A program made the position numbers and the translations under genes. A model generated the notes under the pieces. It was given only the letters and a program-made list of their open reading frames with translations, did no database searches and was not told where the DNA came from. Below are positions 40,627 through 51,000 of a stretch of 64,000 bases of DNA, in pieces; position 1 is the first letter of the stretch, and every line of letters begins with the position of its first letter. The stretch comes from Rhodoferax sp. GW822-FHT02A01 (lineage in GTDB: Bacteria > Pseudomonadota > Gammaproteobacteria > Burkholderiales > Burkholderiaceae_C): contig NZ_CP152376.1 of assembly GCF_038784515.1 (NCBI RefSeq), positions 62,001-126,000 of the forward strand, read 5' to 3'.

Positions 40627-42441
40627 TTACGCCGCCTTGGTCAGATCGGCATTGCGCAGCCGGATGTGCAACTCACGCAACTGCTTTTCGTCCACCGGGC
40701 TGGGCGCCTGTGTCAGCAGACACTGGGCACGCTGGGTCTTGGGGAAGGCGATCACGTCACGGATGGACTCGGCACCGGTCATCAGGGTGATGATGCGGTC
40801 CAGGCCGAAGGCCAGGCCACCGTGCGGGGGAGCACCATACTGCAGCGCGTCCAGCAGGAAACCAAACTTGGCCTGTGCTTCTTCGGGCGTGATCTTCAGG
40901 GCATCAAACACTTTCTGCTGCACATCGGCACGGTGGATACGCACCGAACCACCACCCATCTCCCAGCCGTTCAACACCATGTCGTAGCCCTGAGAAATGC
41001 ACTTCTCCGGAGCGGTGACCATCCAATCTTCGTGACCTTCCTTGGGCGCAGTAAAGGGATGGTGCACAGCGGTATAGCGCTGGTTTTCCTCGTCGAACTC
41101 GAACATGGGGAAGTCCACCACCCACATCGGGCGCCAGCCCGCGGTGAACAAGCCGTTCTTCTTGCCAAACTCGCTGTGGCCGATCTTGATGCGCAAGGCG
41201 CCGATGGCGTCGTTGACGATCTTCTCTTTGTCGGCGCCGAAGAAGATCAGGTCACCGTCCTGGGCACCGGTGCGCTCCAGCACGGCTTGCAGCGCCTTGT
41301 CGTGGATGTTCTTGACGATGGGGCTCTGCAGACCGTCTCGGCCCTTGGCCAATTCGTTGACGCGGATATAGGCCAGACCCTTGGCGCCGTAGATCTTGAC
41401 GAACTCGGTGTAGGCGTCGATTTCGCCACGGCTGATGCCGCCACCCTCTTTGGAGCCGCCCGGAACGCGCAGGGCCACCACGCGGCCACCCTTCATGGTG
41501 GCAGCACCCGAGAAGACTTTGAAGTCCACATCGACCATCACGTCGGTCAACTCCGCGAACTGCAGGTTGACACGCAAATCGGGCTTGTCCGAGCCGTACA
41601 GGTGCATCGCATCCTGGTAGGTCATAACCGGGAACTCGCCCAGGTCCACACCGATGGTGTTCTTGAACACGGTGGTGATCATGCCCTGGAACATTTCGCG
41701 GATGTCTTCTTCGCTCAGGAAAGAAGTCTCGATATCGATCTGGGTAAATTCAGGCTGGCGGTCGGCGCGCAAGTCCTCGTCACGGAAACACTTGGTGATC
41801 TGGTAGTAGCGGTCAAAGCCCGCCACCATCAGCAACTGCTTGAAGAGCTGGGGCGATTGCGGCAGCGCAAAGAAATGGCCGTCGTGCACGCGGCTGGGCA
41901 CCAGGTAATCGCGCGCACCTTCGGGCGTGCTCTTGGTCAGCATGGGTGTTTCGATGTCCACAAAGCCATTGGCGTCGAGGAATTTGCGCACTTCCATGGC
42001 CACACGGTAACGCAACATCAGATTGTTCTGCATGTAGGGGCGGCGCAGGTCCAGCACGCGGTGGGTCAGACGTGTGGTTTCCGACAGATTGTCGTCATCG
42101 AGCTGGAACGGAGGGGTGACCGACGGATTGAGCACGGTCAATTCGTGGCACAGCACTTCGATCTTGCCGCTCTTGAGGTTCTCGTTAACGGTACCTTCGG
42201 GGCGTGCACGCACCAGGCCCTTGATCTGCACGCAAAATTCGTTGCGCAGGTCTTCCGCGACCTTGAACATCTCCGCGCGATCGGGATCGCACACGACCTG
42301 CACATAACCCTCACGGTCGCGCAGGTCGACAAAGATCACGCCGCCATGGTCACGGCGACGGTTCACCCATCCGCACAGGGTAACGGTTTGGCCCATCAGG
42401 GCTTCGGTCACAAGACCGCAATAGTGGGAACGCATGGCCAT
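40627..42441 (-). CDS. aspS: aspartate--tRNA ligase
   Basis: Class II synthetase of 604 residues. An N-terminal anticodon-binding OB fold ([19 protein letters not shown]) precedes the catalytic core, which has motif 2 ([14 protein letters not shown]) and motif 3 ([14 protein letters not shown]), with the bacterial GAD insertion between. Length is typical for bacterial AspRS. Many beta- and gammaproteobacteria lacking AsnRS use a non-discriminating form; I cannot tell from this window. ATG at 42441 gives [12 protein letters not shown] at 42435 is an alternative. It follows the DUF502 gene by 48 bases and ends at a strong terminator. Confidence 0.97.
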   Translation of the reverse strand: MAMRSHYCGLVTEALMGQTVTLCGWVNRRRDHGGVIFVDLRDREGYVQVVCDPDRAEMFKVAEDLRNEFCVQIKGLVRARPEGTVNENLKSGKIEVLCHELTVLNPSVTPPFQLDDDNLSETTRLTHRVLDLRRPYMQNNLMLRYRVAMEVRKFLDANGFVDIETPMLTKSTPEGARDYLVPSRVHDGHFFALPQSPQLFKQLLMVAGFDRYYQITKCFRDEDLRADRQPEFTQIDIETSFLSEEDIREMFQGMITTVFKNTIGVDLGEFPVMTYQDAMHLYGSDKPDLRVNLQFAELTDVMVDVDFKVFSGAATMKGGRVVALRVPGGSKEGGGISRGEIDAYTEFVKIYGAKGLAYIRVNELAKGRDGLQSPIVKNIHDKALQAVLERTGAQDGDLIFFGADKEKIVNDAIGALRIKIGHSEFGKKNGLFTAGWRPMWVVDFPMFEFDEENQRYTAVHHPFTAPKEGHEDWMVTAPEKCISQGYDMVLNGWEMGGGSVRIHRADVQQKVFDALKITPEEAQAKFGFLLDALQYGAPPHGGLAFGLDRIITLMTGAESIRDVIAFPKTQRAQCLLTQAPSPVDEKQLRELHIRLRNADLTKAA

Positions 42442-42489
42442 AGCTTGCTTTCTTGACACTGCACTGGAGGCAGCTTGGTTTCTAAAAAA

Positions 42490-43149
42490 TTAATGGGAAG
42501 AGACGGGGTTTTGTTTGACCGGAAGGGCCTGCTCGGCAGGTGCCACCGAACCCATGGAAATCACATACGTCAATGCCTCATCCACGCTCATGTTGAGCTC
42601 GATGACCTCGGAACGCGGCAGCATCAAAAAGAAGCCGCTGGTCGGGTTGGGCGTGGTGGGAACATACACGCTGACAAAGTCATCACCCAAGTGGGATCGC
42701 ACCTCTCCGCCGGGGATACCCGTCTGGAAGGCGATGGTCCAGCTACCTGCGCGCGGATACTGAATCAGCATGGCAGTGCGGAAGGCATTGCCATTGCTGG
42801 AGAACAGCGTATCAGAGACTTTCTTGACGCTGTTGTAGATCGACTTGACGATGGGAATGTTGGTAAACAAGGTATCCCATTGGCGCAACCACCAGCGACC
42901 CGCCACGTTGGAGACGAGAGCGCCAGTCAACAGCAGCGCGGCAGCTACCAGCACCACGCCCAGCCCGGGAATACCGTGCAGGCGTTCAACCATCGGACCC
43001 ATTGCTGTCGGCGCAACGGCAGAAAAGCCAGCCAGCACACCGAAGAACACGGAGTCCAGCGTGCCAACCAGCCACAGCAGGACCCAGATGGTGATGGCCA
43101 GGGGCAGCCAGACCATCAGGCCGGTGAGCAGGTATTTCTTGAAGGGCAC
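42490..43149 (-). CDS. DUF502 family membrane protein
   Basis: A 219-residue protein with two N-terminal transmembrane helices (LLTGLMVWLPLAITIWVLLW near 7-27 and GVVLVAAALLLTGALVSN near 63-80), then a soluble domain containing IPIVKSIYNSVKKVSDTLFS and VSVYVPTTPNPTSGFF. This is the DUF502 pattern; function is unknown. I choose GTG at 43149 because GGAG precedes it by 6 bases and homologues start VPFKKYLLTG. A longer frame to 43275 would overlap the FmdB gene. It lies between fmdB and aspS, an order seen in many betaproteobacteria. Confidence 0.88.
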   Translation of the reverse strand: MPFKKYLLTGLMVWLPLAITIWVLLWLVGTLDSVFFGVLAGFSAVAPTAMGPMVERLHGIPGLGVVLVAAALLLTGALVSNVAGRWWLRQWDTLFTNIPIVKSIYNSVKKVSDTLFSSNGNAFRTAMLIQYPRAGSWTIAFQTGIPGGEVRSHLGDDFVSVYVPTTPNPTSGFFLMLPRSEVIELNMSVDEALTYVISMGSVAPAEQALPVKQNPVSSH

Positions 43150-43177
43150 GGTAACTCCGGTGGGTGTGTACGGCGTA

Positions 43178-43504
43178 TCAGCTGGCTGTCGGCTTGGCGG
43201 CAGGTGCAGCGGGCGCAGCCGTTTCGGTCTTGCTGGAAGACGACTCGGCTGCAGTGCTGGCTGCCGGAGCCGCACTCTCCCCGGTCGCTGGTGCCGTGGC
43301 GGGAGCGGATGTCGAGCCGGAAGAGCCCTTGAAGTCCGTTACGTACCAGCCCGAACCCTTGAGCTGGAAGCCCGCGGCGGTGACCTGTTTCTGGAAGCTG
43401 GACTTGCCGCAGGAGGGGCATTCGGTCAGCACCGGATCAGAGATTTTTTGCAGCACGTCCTTGGCAAACCCGCAGGACTCGCATTTATAAGCGTATATAG
43501 GCAT
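43178..43504 (-). CDS. FmdB family zinc ribbon protein
   Basis: A 108-residue protein with a FmdB-type zinc ribbon at the N-terminus: MPIYAYKCESCG, then ECPSCGKSSFQKQ, giving two CxxC pairs about 20 residues apart. The rest is a low-complexity alanine, serine and proline tail (TSAPATAPAT, AAPAAPAAKPTAS) that is probably disordered. The family is thought to be regulatory, but the role is not settled. It heads the fmdB-DUF502-aspS run, 28 bases before the DUF502 gene. Confidence 0.88.
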   Translation of the reverse strand: MPIYAYKCESCGFAKDVLQKISDPVLTECPSCGKSSFQKQVTAAGFQLKGSGWYVTDFKGSSGSTSAPATAPATGESAAPAASTAAESSSSKTETAAPAAPAAKPTAS

Positions 43505-43540
43505 GGGATGAGACTTTGACCAGTGGTTGCAAAGCCTTAA

Positions 43541-43546
43541 ATTATA
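43541..43546 (-). promoter_or_regulatory. possible -10 box for fmdB-DUF502-aspS
   Basis: On the minus strand TATAAT reads from 43546 to 43541, 37 bases before the FmdB start codon. No matching -35 is obvious 16-18 bases upstream, so the promoter would need an activator or be weak. Confidence 0.3.
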
Positions 43547-43555
43547 AAGCCGTGC

Positions 43556-45124
43556 CTAAAATGGCCGTACTCTGACCAGGAACATCATTACGCCCGCGCC
43601 GAAGCATGCGCCGAAAAAGACTGCGATCATCATCTGCAGCATGCGGTTGGTGCGCTTTTGCTCCAGCAGCAGCTCGGTTACCAGCTTATCGGAAATGGCT
43701 GGTTCGTTGCTACGCTTGAGGTAGCTGTGCAGCAGCATGGGCAACTCCGGTAGCAGCTTGGCGTAGTGCGGCGCCTGGTCCTTGAGCTGGTGGAAGAATT
43801 TTTGCGGTCCAACCTGCTCCAGCATCCATTTTTCAAGGAAAGGCTTGGCGGTGGCCCACAGGTCCAGCTCCGGGTCCAGGTCTCGCCCCAAGCCCTCGAT
43901 ATTGAGCAGCGTTTTCTGCAACAACACCAGCTGTGGCTGGATTTCCACCTGGAACCGGCGCGACATCTGGAACAGACGCATCAGCAGCAGGCCCAGTGAG
44001 ATTTCCTTCAACGGCCGGTCGAAATACGGCTCGCAGACCGACCGCACCGACGCTTCCAGCTCGTCCACGCGGGTCGTGGCGGGCACCCAGCCGGACTCGA
44101 TGTGCAACTCGGCCACCCGCTTGTAGTCGCGCCGGAAAAAGGCAGCAAAGTTCTGAGCCAGGTATTCCTTGTCGACCTCGGTGAGCGTGCCCACGATGCC
44201 AAAGTCCAGCGAGATGTAACGGCCAAAGGTTTTGGGGTCCAGGCTGACTTGGATATTGCCCGGATGCATGTCCGCGTGGAAGAAGCCATCCCGGAACACC
44301 TGAGTGAAGAACAGGGTGACGCCGTCACGTGCGAGTTTGCGGATGTCCACACCGGCGCTGCGCAGCTTTTCCACCTGGTTGATGGGAACGCCCACCATGC
44401 GCTCCATGACCAGCACCTCGGTCGTGCAGAAATCCCACAGCATCTCGGGGATCAGCACCAGTTGCAGGCCTTCCATATTGCGGCGCAGTTGTGCGGCGCT
44501 GGAGGCCTCACGTATCAGGTCCAGTTCGTCGTGCAGATACTTGTCAAACTCGGCCACGACCTCGCGTGGCTTAAGTCGCTTGCCATCTCCTGAGAGACCT
44601 TCCACCCAACCGGCCATCATGCGCATCAGGCTCAGATCTTTGTCGATGGTGGACAGCATGCCTGGGCGAAGCACTTTGACTGCCACATCGCGCACCTGGC
44701 CGCTGCGGTCCTTGACCACGGCAAAGTGCACCTGCGCAATGGAAGCACTGGCAACCGGCACTTGGTCAAACGAGACAAAGATCTCGGTCAGGGGTTTACG
44801 CAGTGCGCGCTCGATGATGGCCACGGCCTGCTCCACCGGGAAAGGTGGAACCCGGTCTTGCAGCTTGGCCAGTTCATCGGCGATATCCACGGGCATCAAG
44901 TCGCGGCGGGTGGACATCACCTGACCGAACTTGACGAAGATGGGCCCCAGCCTCTCCAACGCCTCGCGCAGGCGCTGACCGCGGGGCGCATCGCGTCGGC
45001 CCACCGACACCACACGTGCAATCCAGTGCAGCCAAGGTTTCTGGAAGCTATTGAGTACCAGCTCGTCCAGCCCGTAGCGCAGGACGATCCAGACAATGAA
45101 CAAGCCGCGGCCGAGGCGACTCAT
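43556..45124 (-). CDS. ubiB: ubiquinone biosynthesis kinase-like protein UbiB
   Basis: A 522-residue ABC1/UbiB atypical kinase needed for ubiquinone synthesis; acts at the inner membrane. It contains the UbiB-specific KxGQ motif ([10 protein letters not shown]), an alanine/valine-rich ATP loop ([10 protein letters not shown]), ADMHPGNI as catalytic loop and SLDFGIVG as metal site. Two C-terminal transmembrane helices ([20 protein letters not shown]) anchor it. The ATG overlaps the ubiJ stop by 4 bases, so both are made together, and ubiE lies 1.6 kb upstream on the same strand. These belong to the set that builds the ubiquinone head group complex. Confidence 0.95.
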   Translation of the reverse strand: MSRLGRGLFIVWIVLRYGLDELVLNSFQKPWLHWIARVVSVGRRDAPRGQRLREALERLGPIFVKFGQVMSTRRDLMPVDIADELAKLQDRVPPFPVEQAVAIIERALRKPLTEIFVSFDQVPVASASIAQVHFAVVKDRSGQVRDVAVKVLRPGMLSTIDKDLSLMRMMAGWVEGLSGDGKRLKPREVVAEFDKYLHDELDLIREASSAAQLRRNMEGLQLVLIPEMLWDFCTTEVLVMERMVGVPINQVEKLRSAGVDIRKLARDGVTLFFTQVFRDGFFHADMHPGNIQVSLDPKTFGRYISLDFGIVGTLTEVDKEYLAQNFAAFFRRDYKRVAELHIESGWVPATTRVDELEASVRSVCEPYFDRPLKEISLGLLLMRLFQMSRRFQVEIQPQLVLLQKTLLNIEGLGRDLDPELDLWATAKPFLEKWMLEQVGPQKFFHQLKDQAPHYAKLLPELPMLLHSYLKRSNEPAISDKLVTELLLEQKRTNRMLQMMIAVFFGACFGAGVMMFLVRVRPF

Positions 45125-45681
45125 GGGGTATTGCCGGTGCTTGCGTCGGATGCGGACTTGTCGCCCGCTCTTTTACCCAGAAAATCCCGTAGCGCACCCG
45201 TGATCTTGCGTCCGGCCTCCATCAGCATATGGGAAGGCGCATCACCCACGATGCGGGAGAGATCCTCTTCCACGTCCCAGCGCAGGTTGTCTGCCATCCA
45301 GTTGACCTCCGCGGCAAGTTGCACGTCCCCTTCGATACGCACTGGAGGCTTCTCGCCCTGCATCAGGCACCCAGCCAGTGCGAGAGGCGACTCTTCCGTC
45401 AGCACCAGCGTGAGATCGGGGGTGGCGTCTTCAGTGGCCAGATCGAGCAGCCCTGCGGGTGTTATCAGCAGCCTGAACGTGAAACTGCGCCATTGCGCCA
45501 GAATCACCCTGCCCGACTGTCGCACCAGCCGCTGCATGGCTTGGGGCTCCTGCATCAGCACATGGTTGAGCATCAGCACGCATTTGCGATGTGCCTCGTC
45601 TACCGCCCAGGCCGGAGGTGTGGGAAGGGGAAACTTCTGAAAGACATCTTCCAGAAAGGAAAAAGGGGACTGTGTTGCCAT
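45121..45681 (-). CDS. ubiJ: ubiquinone biosynthesis accessory factor UbiJ
   Basis: A 186-residue SCP2-domain protein that, with UbiK, binds polyprenyl intermediates and supports the aerobic Ubi complex. The SCP2-like region spans about 30-150, with [28 protein letters not shown] and [28 protein letters not shown] precedes the ATG at 45681. In E. coli ubiE-ubiJ-ubiB is an operon; here a Tim44-domain gene separates ubiE from ubiJ. The 4-base overlap with ubiB supports the call. Confidence 0.9.
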   Translation of the reverse strand: MATQSPFSFLEDVFQKFPLPTPPAWAVDEAHRKCVLMLNHVLMQEPQAMQRLVRQSGRVILAQWRSFTFRLLITPAGLLDLATEDATPDLTLVLTEESPLALAGCLMQGEKPPVRIEGDVQLAAEVNWMADNLRWDVEEDLSRIVGDAPSHMLMEAGRKITGALRDFLGKRAGDKSASDASTGNTP

Positions 45682-45720
45682 AGTCCCCGATTATTCCCTG
45701 AAAGTGATGCGCTTTGATGT

Positions 45721-46674
45721 CTATTGCAGCGCCTGCACGCCGGCCACCAGCCAACCGCCGCCACTCTTGGGCTTGGTCATGTTCCACACCTCGCGGAACG
45801 GGCTCGGGCCCGCGGAAGGTTCTTCGCGGATCATGCCCGAGAACTCCACACTGGCCATGTATTCGCTGGGCAACTCCTCAATGCCCAGAAGGCGTGCCTC
45901 GATCATCACCACTTCCGTGCTGTTGGGAGTTGATCCGGCGTGTGCCTCACGTTCGGCCAACTGGGTGCGGATTTCGCTCAGCATTTCGTCGGTCATCATG
46001 GCGCGCAGAGCCGGTATGTCCGAACGGTCCCAGGCCGCCTGCAGCGTCACGAAGTTGGTCTTGGCTGCGCGCAGGAAGCCCTCCGTATCGAATCCGGCCG
46101 GTATACCCCAGGTTTGCGAACCCGAAAGTGCCGAACCAATGATTGAGCCGCCATTGCCATCCAGCGGTGACATGCCGCTGCGCTCAAAGGGGCGTGCCGA
46201 AGCATCATTGCCAACGTTCTCCGGCCTGTAGGGAACGGTGGGAGGCATGACACCTCCACTGCCCTGGAAGGCAAATGGACTGGCCACGGCAGCATCGGCG
46301 TTGCGTTTGCGCATGAAGAAGCTCAGCAGCATGAACACGCCCAAAGCCAGCACGGCAAACATCAGCACTTGGCCAAACGCCTCACCCATGCCCAGGGACT
46401 GCGCCAACCAGGCCAGCCCCAGGCCGGCGGCCAAACCGCCCAGCATGGCGCCCCAAGGGCGTCGCTGCGGCGCGACCGACGGAACTGCGGCGGGTGCGGG
46501 TTTGGCGGCCGTGTTGTTGACACCCTGGCTGGGTGCTGCAGGCGCCACCTGGCGTTGGGTCACATTGCTGGACTGCTTGCCCAAGGATCCGCCGCCGCCC
46601 AATCGTTTGGCTGCCTCGGCATTCATAGCACCGAGCGCCAGGGCGATAGCCAAAATCCAGACTGACCACTTCAT
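45721..46674 (-). CDS. Tim44-like domain membrane protein
   Basis: A 317-residue protein with a signal or anchor at the N-terminus (VWILAIALALGAMNAEA), a Gly/Pro/Ala linker, one or two transmembrane helices at about 75-120 (GLAAGLGLAWLAQ, VLMFAVLALGVFMLLSFFM) and a C-terminal Tim44-like domain from about 190 (FLRAAKTNFVTLQAAWDRSD). The domain is known from the mitochondrial import motor; the bacterial role is unclear. TTGGAG 6 bases before the ATG at 46674 sets the start. It sits between ubiE and ubiJ on the same strand, so a membrane role near ubiquinone synthesis is possible. Confidence 0.88.
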   Translation of the reverse strand: MKWSVWILAIALALGAMNAEAAKRLGGGGSLGKQSSNVTQRQVAPAAPSQGVNNTAAKPAPAAVPSVAPQRRPWGAMLGGLAAGLGLAWLAQSLGMGEAFGQVLMFAVLALGVFMLLSFFMRKRNADAAVASPFAFQGSGGVMPPTVPYRPENVGNDASARPFERSGMSPLDGNGGSIIGSALSGSQTWGIPAGFDTEGFLRAAKTNFVTLQAAWDRSDIPALRAMMTDEMLSEIRTQLAEREAHAGSTPNSTEVVMIEARLLGIEELPSEYMASVEFSGMIREEPSAGPSPFREVWNMTKPKSGGGWLVAGVQALQ

Positions 46675-46698
46675 CGAATACTCCAAAAAATTACTTGC

Positions 46699-47430
46699 TT
46701 AGCACTTGATTCCAACATGCAACGCCGCCACACCGGCGGTGAGGTTGTGGTAGTCCACATGTCCGAAACCACCTTTGTGCATCATGGCCTTTAGCTCCTG
46801 CTGACCGGGATGCATACGGATGGACTCGGCCAGATAGCGGTAACTGGCATCATCCCCAGCCACCAACTTGCCAAGGCGCGGCAACACCTTGAAGGAATAC
46901 CAGTCATAGGCCTTTTCCAACGGCTTGGCCACCTTGGAGAATTCCAGTACCAGCAGCTTGCCGCCGGGTTTGAGGACCCGATTCATTTCGGCCAAAGCCA
47001 TGTCCTTGTGGGTCATGTTGCGCAAGCCGAACGCCACACTGACCAGGTCGAAGTAGTTGTCGGCAAACGGCAGCTTTTCGGCATCACAGACGATGGTTGG
47101 CAGCACCACGCCAGCGTCCAGCAGGCGGTTGCGTCCGGTGCTGAGCATGGCTTCGTTGATATCGGTGTGCACCACCTGTCCGCTGGCGCCGACCTTCTTG
47201 GCAAAGGCCATGGCCAGATCGCCCGTGCCCCCCGCAATGTCGAGCGCACGGTCCCCTTCCTTCAGGTTGGCGACCATCACGGTGTAGGCCTTCCATGCAC
47301 GGTGCAGGCCCGCCGACATGAGGTCGTTCATCAGGTCGTACTTGGGTGCGACAGAGTCAAACACACCGCGCACTTTGCGCGCTTTTTCCGCCTCGTCGAC
47401 GGATTCGAAACCAAAATGGGTGGTAGTCAT
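46699..47430 (-). CDS. ubiE: ubiquinone/menaquinone C-methyltransferase
   Basis: SAM-dependent C-methyltransferase acting on 2-polyprenyl-6-methoxybenzoquinol. The 243 residues begin [20 protein letters not shown], with [13 protein letters not shown] and the SAM loop [10 protein letters not shown], then [18 protein letters not shown] and [15 protein letters not shown]. The start at 47430 follows TAAAAT (minus strand, 47441-47436) by only 5 bases, so the leader may be extremely short, but no -35 is clear. A Tim44-domain gene follows after 24 bases. Confidence 0.96.
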   Translation of the reverse strand: MTTTHFGFESVDEAEKARKVRGVFDSVAPKYDLMNDLMSAGLHRAWKAYTVMVANLKEGDRALDIAGGTGDLAMAFAKKVGASGQVVHTDINEAMLSTGRNRLLDAGVVLPTIVCDAEKLPFADNYFDLVSVAFGLRNMTHKDMALAEMNRVLKPGGKLLVLEFSKVAKPLEKAYDWYSFKVLPRLGKLVAGDDASYRYLAESIRMHPGQQELKAMMHKGGFGHVDYHNLTAGVAALHVGIKC

Positions 47431-47546
47431 GCACTGATTTTATGCAGTTCACCACCCTGCACCCGATTAATGCAGCCTGAATTGCCATTCGGTCGCATAT
47501 GCGTTGTGTTTGTGCACGCAGCCGTGCATGCACAGGGAGGATCTAG

Positions 47547-47960
47547 TCAGTGGCTGGCGCAGCCATGACCGGCCTTTTCGGGCATGGGCGCATCACGATC
47601 CATTCCTGCGGCCTTGAGCTTCTGCTCGTATTCCTGCCAGAGCTGCTCCTGCTGAGAGCCCAGAAAGTACAAGTAATCCCAGGTGAACAGCCCGCTGTCG
47701 TGGCCGTCCGAGAAGCTAGGCTGAACCGCGTAATTGCCCACCGGCTCCAGGCCGGTCAGGGTCACGTTGCGCTTACCGGTTTGCAATGTCTCCTGGCCCG
47801 GGCCGTGGCCCTGTACCTCGGCCGAAGGAGAATAGACACGCATCAATTCGAACGGAATGCGAAAGTTCGCACCGTCAGAGAAACGGATTTCCAGCACGCG
47901 CGACTGCGCGTGCACCGTGAGCGCCTCTGGAGTGGGCGAGCCTGTTTGTAATCCAGCCAT
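47547..47960 (-). CDS. DUF971 family protein
   Basis: A 137-residue soluble protein. The DUF971 core (gamma-butyrobetaine hydroxylase N-terminal-like) covers about 15-100: LEIRFSDGANFRIPFELMRVYSP, VGNYAVQPSFSDGHDSGLFTWDYL. The tail KAGHGCASH carries His and Cys. Homologues often accompany iron-sulfur or ubiquinone genes; the role is unknown. ATG at 47960 gives MAGLQTGS; an upstream GTG/ATG is less likely. A TACAAT box ends 7 bases before it and a strong hairpin lies just upstream. Confidence 0.85.
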   Translation of the reverse strand: MAGLQTGSPTPEALTVHAQSRVLEIRFSDGANFRIPFELMRVYSPSAEVQGHGPGQETLQTGKRNVTLTGLEPVGNYAVQPSFSDGHDSGLFTWDYLYFLGSQQEQLWQEYEQKLKAAGMDRDAPMPEKAGHGCASH

Positions 47961-47972
47961 GCGGGCATTGTA

Positions 47973-47998
47973 CGAAGCACCCAATCCTGGGTGCTTCG
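47973..47998. terminator. perfect 11-bp hairpin downstream of the oxidoreductase gene
   Basis: CGAAGCACCCA (47973-47983) pairs fully with 47988-47998 across a 4-base loop. It lies 18 bases after the stop of the large oxidoreductase gene and 12 before the DUF971 start codon. No T-run follows on the minus strand (TACAATG). Confidence 0.5.
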
Positions 47999-48016
47999 CA
48001 AGGCCAAAGCCCAGTC

Positions 48017-51000
48017 TTAGACCAGTACCCGCTCAATACCGCCGGCGTTGGCCTTTTGCACGTAGGCCTGCAGCCACTCCTCACCCAAAATCTTGCGTGC
48101 CATCTCGACCACGATGTAGTCGGCCTCCAGCAAGCCGTTGTTGAGGTCATTGCCGTAGCGTGTCAGACCCTGCAGACAACTGGGGCAGCTGGTGAGGATT
48201 TTCAGGTTGCCTTTGTCCTGGGAGCCATCTCCGGATGTTGCCGTCAATGCGCGCAGCTCGGCCTCGCCCTTGCGCAGCTCCTCTTCCTTACGGAAGCGGA
48301 TCTGGGTCGAGATATCGGGGCGCGACACACCCAGCGTGCCCGACTCGCCGCAGCAGCGATCGCTCTTGAGAACGGTATCACCTACCAACGCCTTGACCGT
48401 CTTCATGGGGTCCTGCAGCTTCATGGGGCTGTGGCAGGGGTCGTGGAACAGGTAACCGTCTCCCGTACCACCTTGCGGCACCAGGGTGATGCCCTTCTCC
48501 AGGAGGTACTCATGGATGTCGATGATGCGGCTACCAGGGAATATCTTGTCGAACTCGTAACCCTGCAGCTGGTCATAACAGGTACCGCAGCTCACCACCA
48601 CGGTCTTGATGTCCAGGTAGTTCAAGGTATTGGCCACGCGGTGGAACAGCACCCGGTTGTCGGTGATGATTTTCTCGGCCTTGTCGGCCTGGCCGGAGCC
48701 GCGCTGCGGATAACCGCAGCACAGGTAACCCGGTGGCAACACGGTCTGCACCCCGGCATGCCAGAGCATGGCCTGGGTGGCCAGCCCCACCTGGCTGAAC
48801 AGGCGCTCAGAGCCACAGCCGGGGAAGTAGAACACTGCTTCCGTCTCGGGTGTGGTGTCCTTGGGGTTTCGGATGATGGGCACGTAATCCCCATCCTCGA
48901 TGTCCAGTAGGGCACGCGCGGTCTTCTTGGGCAAACCACCGGGCATCTTCTTGTTGATGAAGTGGATCACCTGTTCCTTGATGGGCGCAGTACCCACGGT
49001 GGCTGGCGGCTTGTTGGTCTGCGCCCTGGCAGCCAATCGCAACACCTGATTGGCAAAGCGCTGCACCTTGAAGCCAATGCCCACCATGCCTGCACGCACC
49101 AGCTTGATGGTCTGCGGGTTGGTGGCATTCAGGAAGAACATGGCCGCAGCGTTGCCAGGCCGGAAGCTTTTCTGCCCCATCTTGCGCAGCAGGTTGCGCA
49201 TGTTCATGGTGACGTCACCGAAGTCGATCTTCACCGGACAAGGCGACTCGCATTTGTGGCAGACGGTGCAGTGGTCAGCCACATCCTCGAACTCTTCCCA
49301 ATGGCGGATGCTGATGCCGCGACGGGTCTGCTCTTCGTACAAGAAGGCTTCCACCAGCAGCGAAGTGGCCAGGATCTTGTTGCGGGGGCTATAGAGCAGG
49401 TTGGCACGCGGCACGTGAGTGGCACATACCGGCTTGCATTTGCCGCAGCGCAGGCAGTCCTTGACCGAGTCGGCAATGGCGCCGATATCGCTCTGCTGCA
49501 TGATGAGCGACTCATGTCCCATCAGGCCAAAGGAAGGTGTGTAGGCGTTGGTCAGGTCGGCATGGGCATCCGGACTACGCAACAGCTTGCCCTTGTTGAA
49601 ATGCCCGTCCGGATCGATCTTGGCCTTGTAGGCACTGAACGGTGCCAGCTCGGCGTCGCTCAGGAACTCCAGCTTGGTAATGCCAATGCCATGTTCGCCG
49701 GAGATCACACCGTCGAGCGAGCGTGCCAGCGCCATGATGCGTTTGACGGCGCCGTGCGCCGCCTGCAGCATGTCGTAATCATCGCTGTTGACCGGGATGT
49801 TGGTGTGCACATTGCCGTCGCCAGCATGCATGTGCAGCGCCACCCAGACCCGGCCCTTGAGCACGCGCTGGTGAATGGCATTGCATTCCTTGAGCACGGC
49901 TTCAAACGCGCCACCGGTGAAGATGCCTTGCAAAGGTGCGCGGATCTGGGTCTTCCAGCTTGCACGCAGGCTGTGGTTCTGCAATTGCGTGAACAGGTCT
50001 GCAACATTGCTCAGCCAGTCCTGCCATTGCCCACGTACTTCGGCAATCAAGGCAATCGCCTGATCCACCTTTTCCTGCAACAGCGCAGGCTCGGGCACAT
50101 CGTTGGTGTCGCTGGCCTTGCTCAGCGGCAAATTGCCTTGCTGAAGGAACTCAGTCAACGCATCGCACAGGGCCAGCTTGTTCTGCAGGCTCAGCTCGAT
50201 GTTGATGCGCTCGATGCCGTCGGTGTATTCGGCCATGCGCGGCAGCGGGATCACTACGTCTTCATTGATCTTGAAGGCGTTGGTGTGGCGGCTGATGGCT
50301 GCGGTCTTCTTGCGATCCAGCCAGAATTTCTTGCGCGCTTCCGGGCTGATGGCGATGAAGCCCTCCCCGCTGCGCGAATTGGCAATGCGCACGACTTCGG
50401 AAGTGGCGCGCGCCACCGCGTCGGCATCGTCACCCGCAATGTCGCCAAACAAGGCCATCTTGGGCAAGCCGCCGCGCTTGGACTTGGTGGCGTAGCCCAC
50501 CGCCTTGAGGTAGCGGTCATCCAGGTGCTCCAACCCGGCCAGCAGGACGCCGCTGCGCTTTTGCTCGGCAAACATGAAGTCGATGATCTCGACGATGCTG
50601 GGCACCGCCAGCTTGGCATCGCCAAAAAACTCCAGGCACACGGTGCGGGTGTGCTGAGGCATGCGGTGCACCACCCAGCGTGCGCTGGTGATCAGGCCGT
50701 CACAGCCTTCCTTCTGAATGCCGGGCAAACCGCTGAGGAACTTGTCGGTCACGTCCTTGCCCAAGCCTTCCTTGCGGAAGGACCTCCCGGGAATATCCAG
50801 GCGCTCGGTGCGCAGCCGCGTCTTGCCATCGGCCTTGAAGTACTGCAACTCGAAGCTGGCCACGTCCGCATCATGGATCTTGCCCATGTTGTGGTTGATG
50901 CGGGTCACTTCCAGCCACTCGGCCTGCGGCGTCACCATGCGCCAGCTCGCCAGGTTGTCCAAGGCCGTACCCCACAGCACAGCCTTCTTGCCGCCCGCGT

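Noticed and set aside
40177..42456. 759-codon open frame opposite aspS and nudB
   Set aside because: Antisense shadow of two conserved genes, with no recognisable motif and no ribosome binding site.
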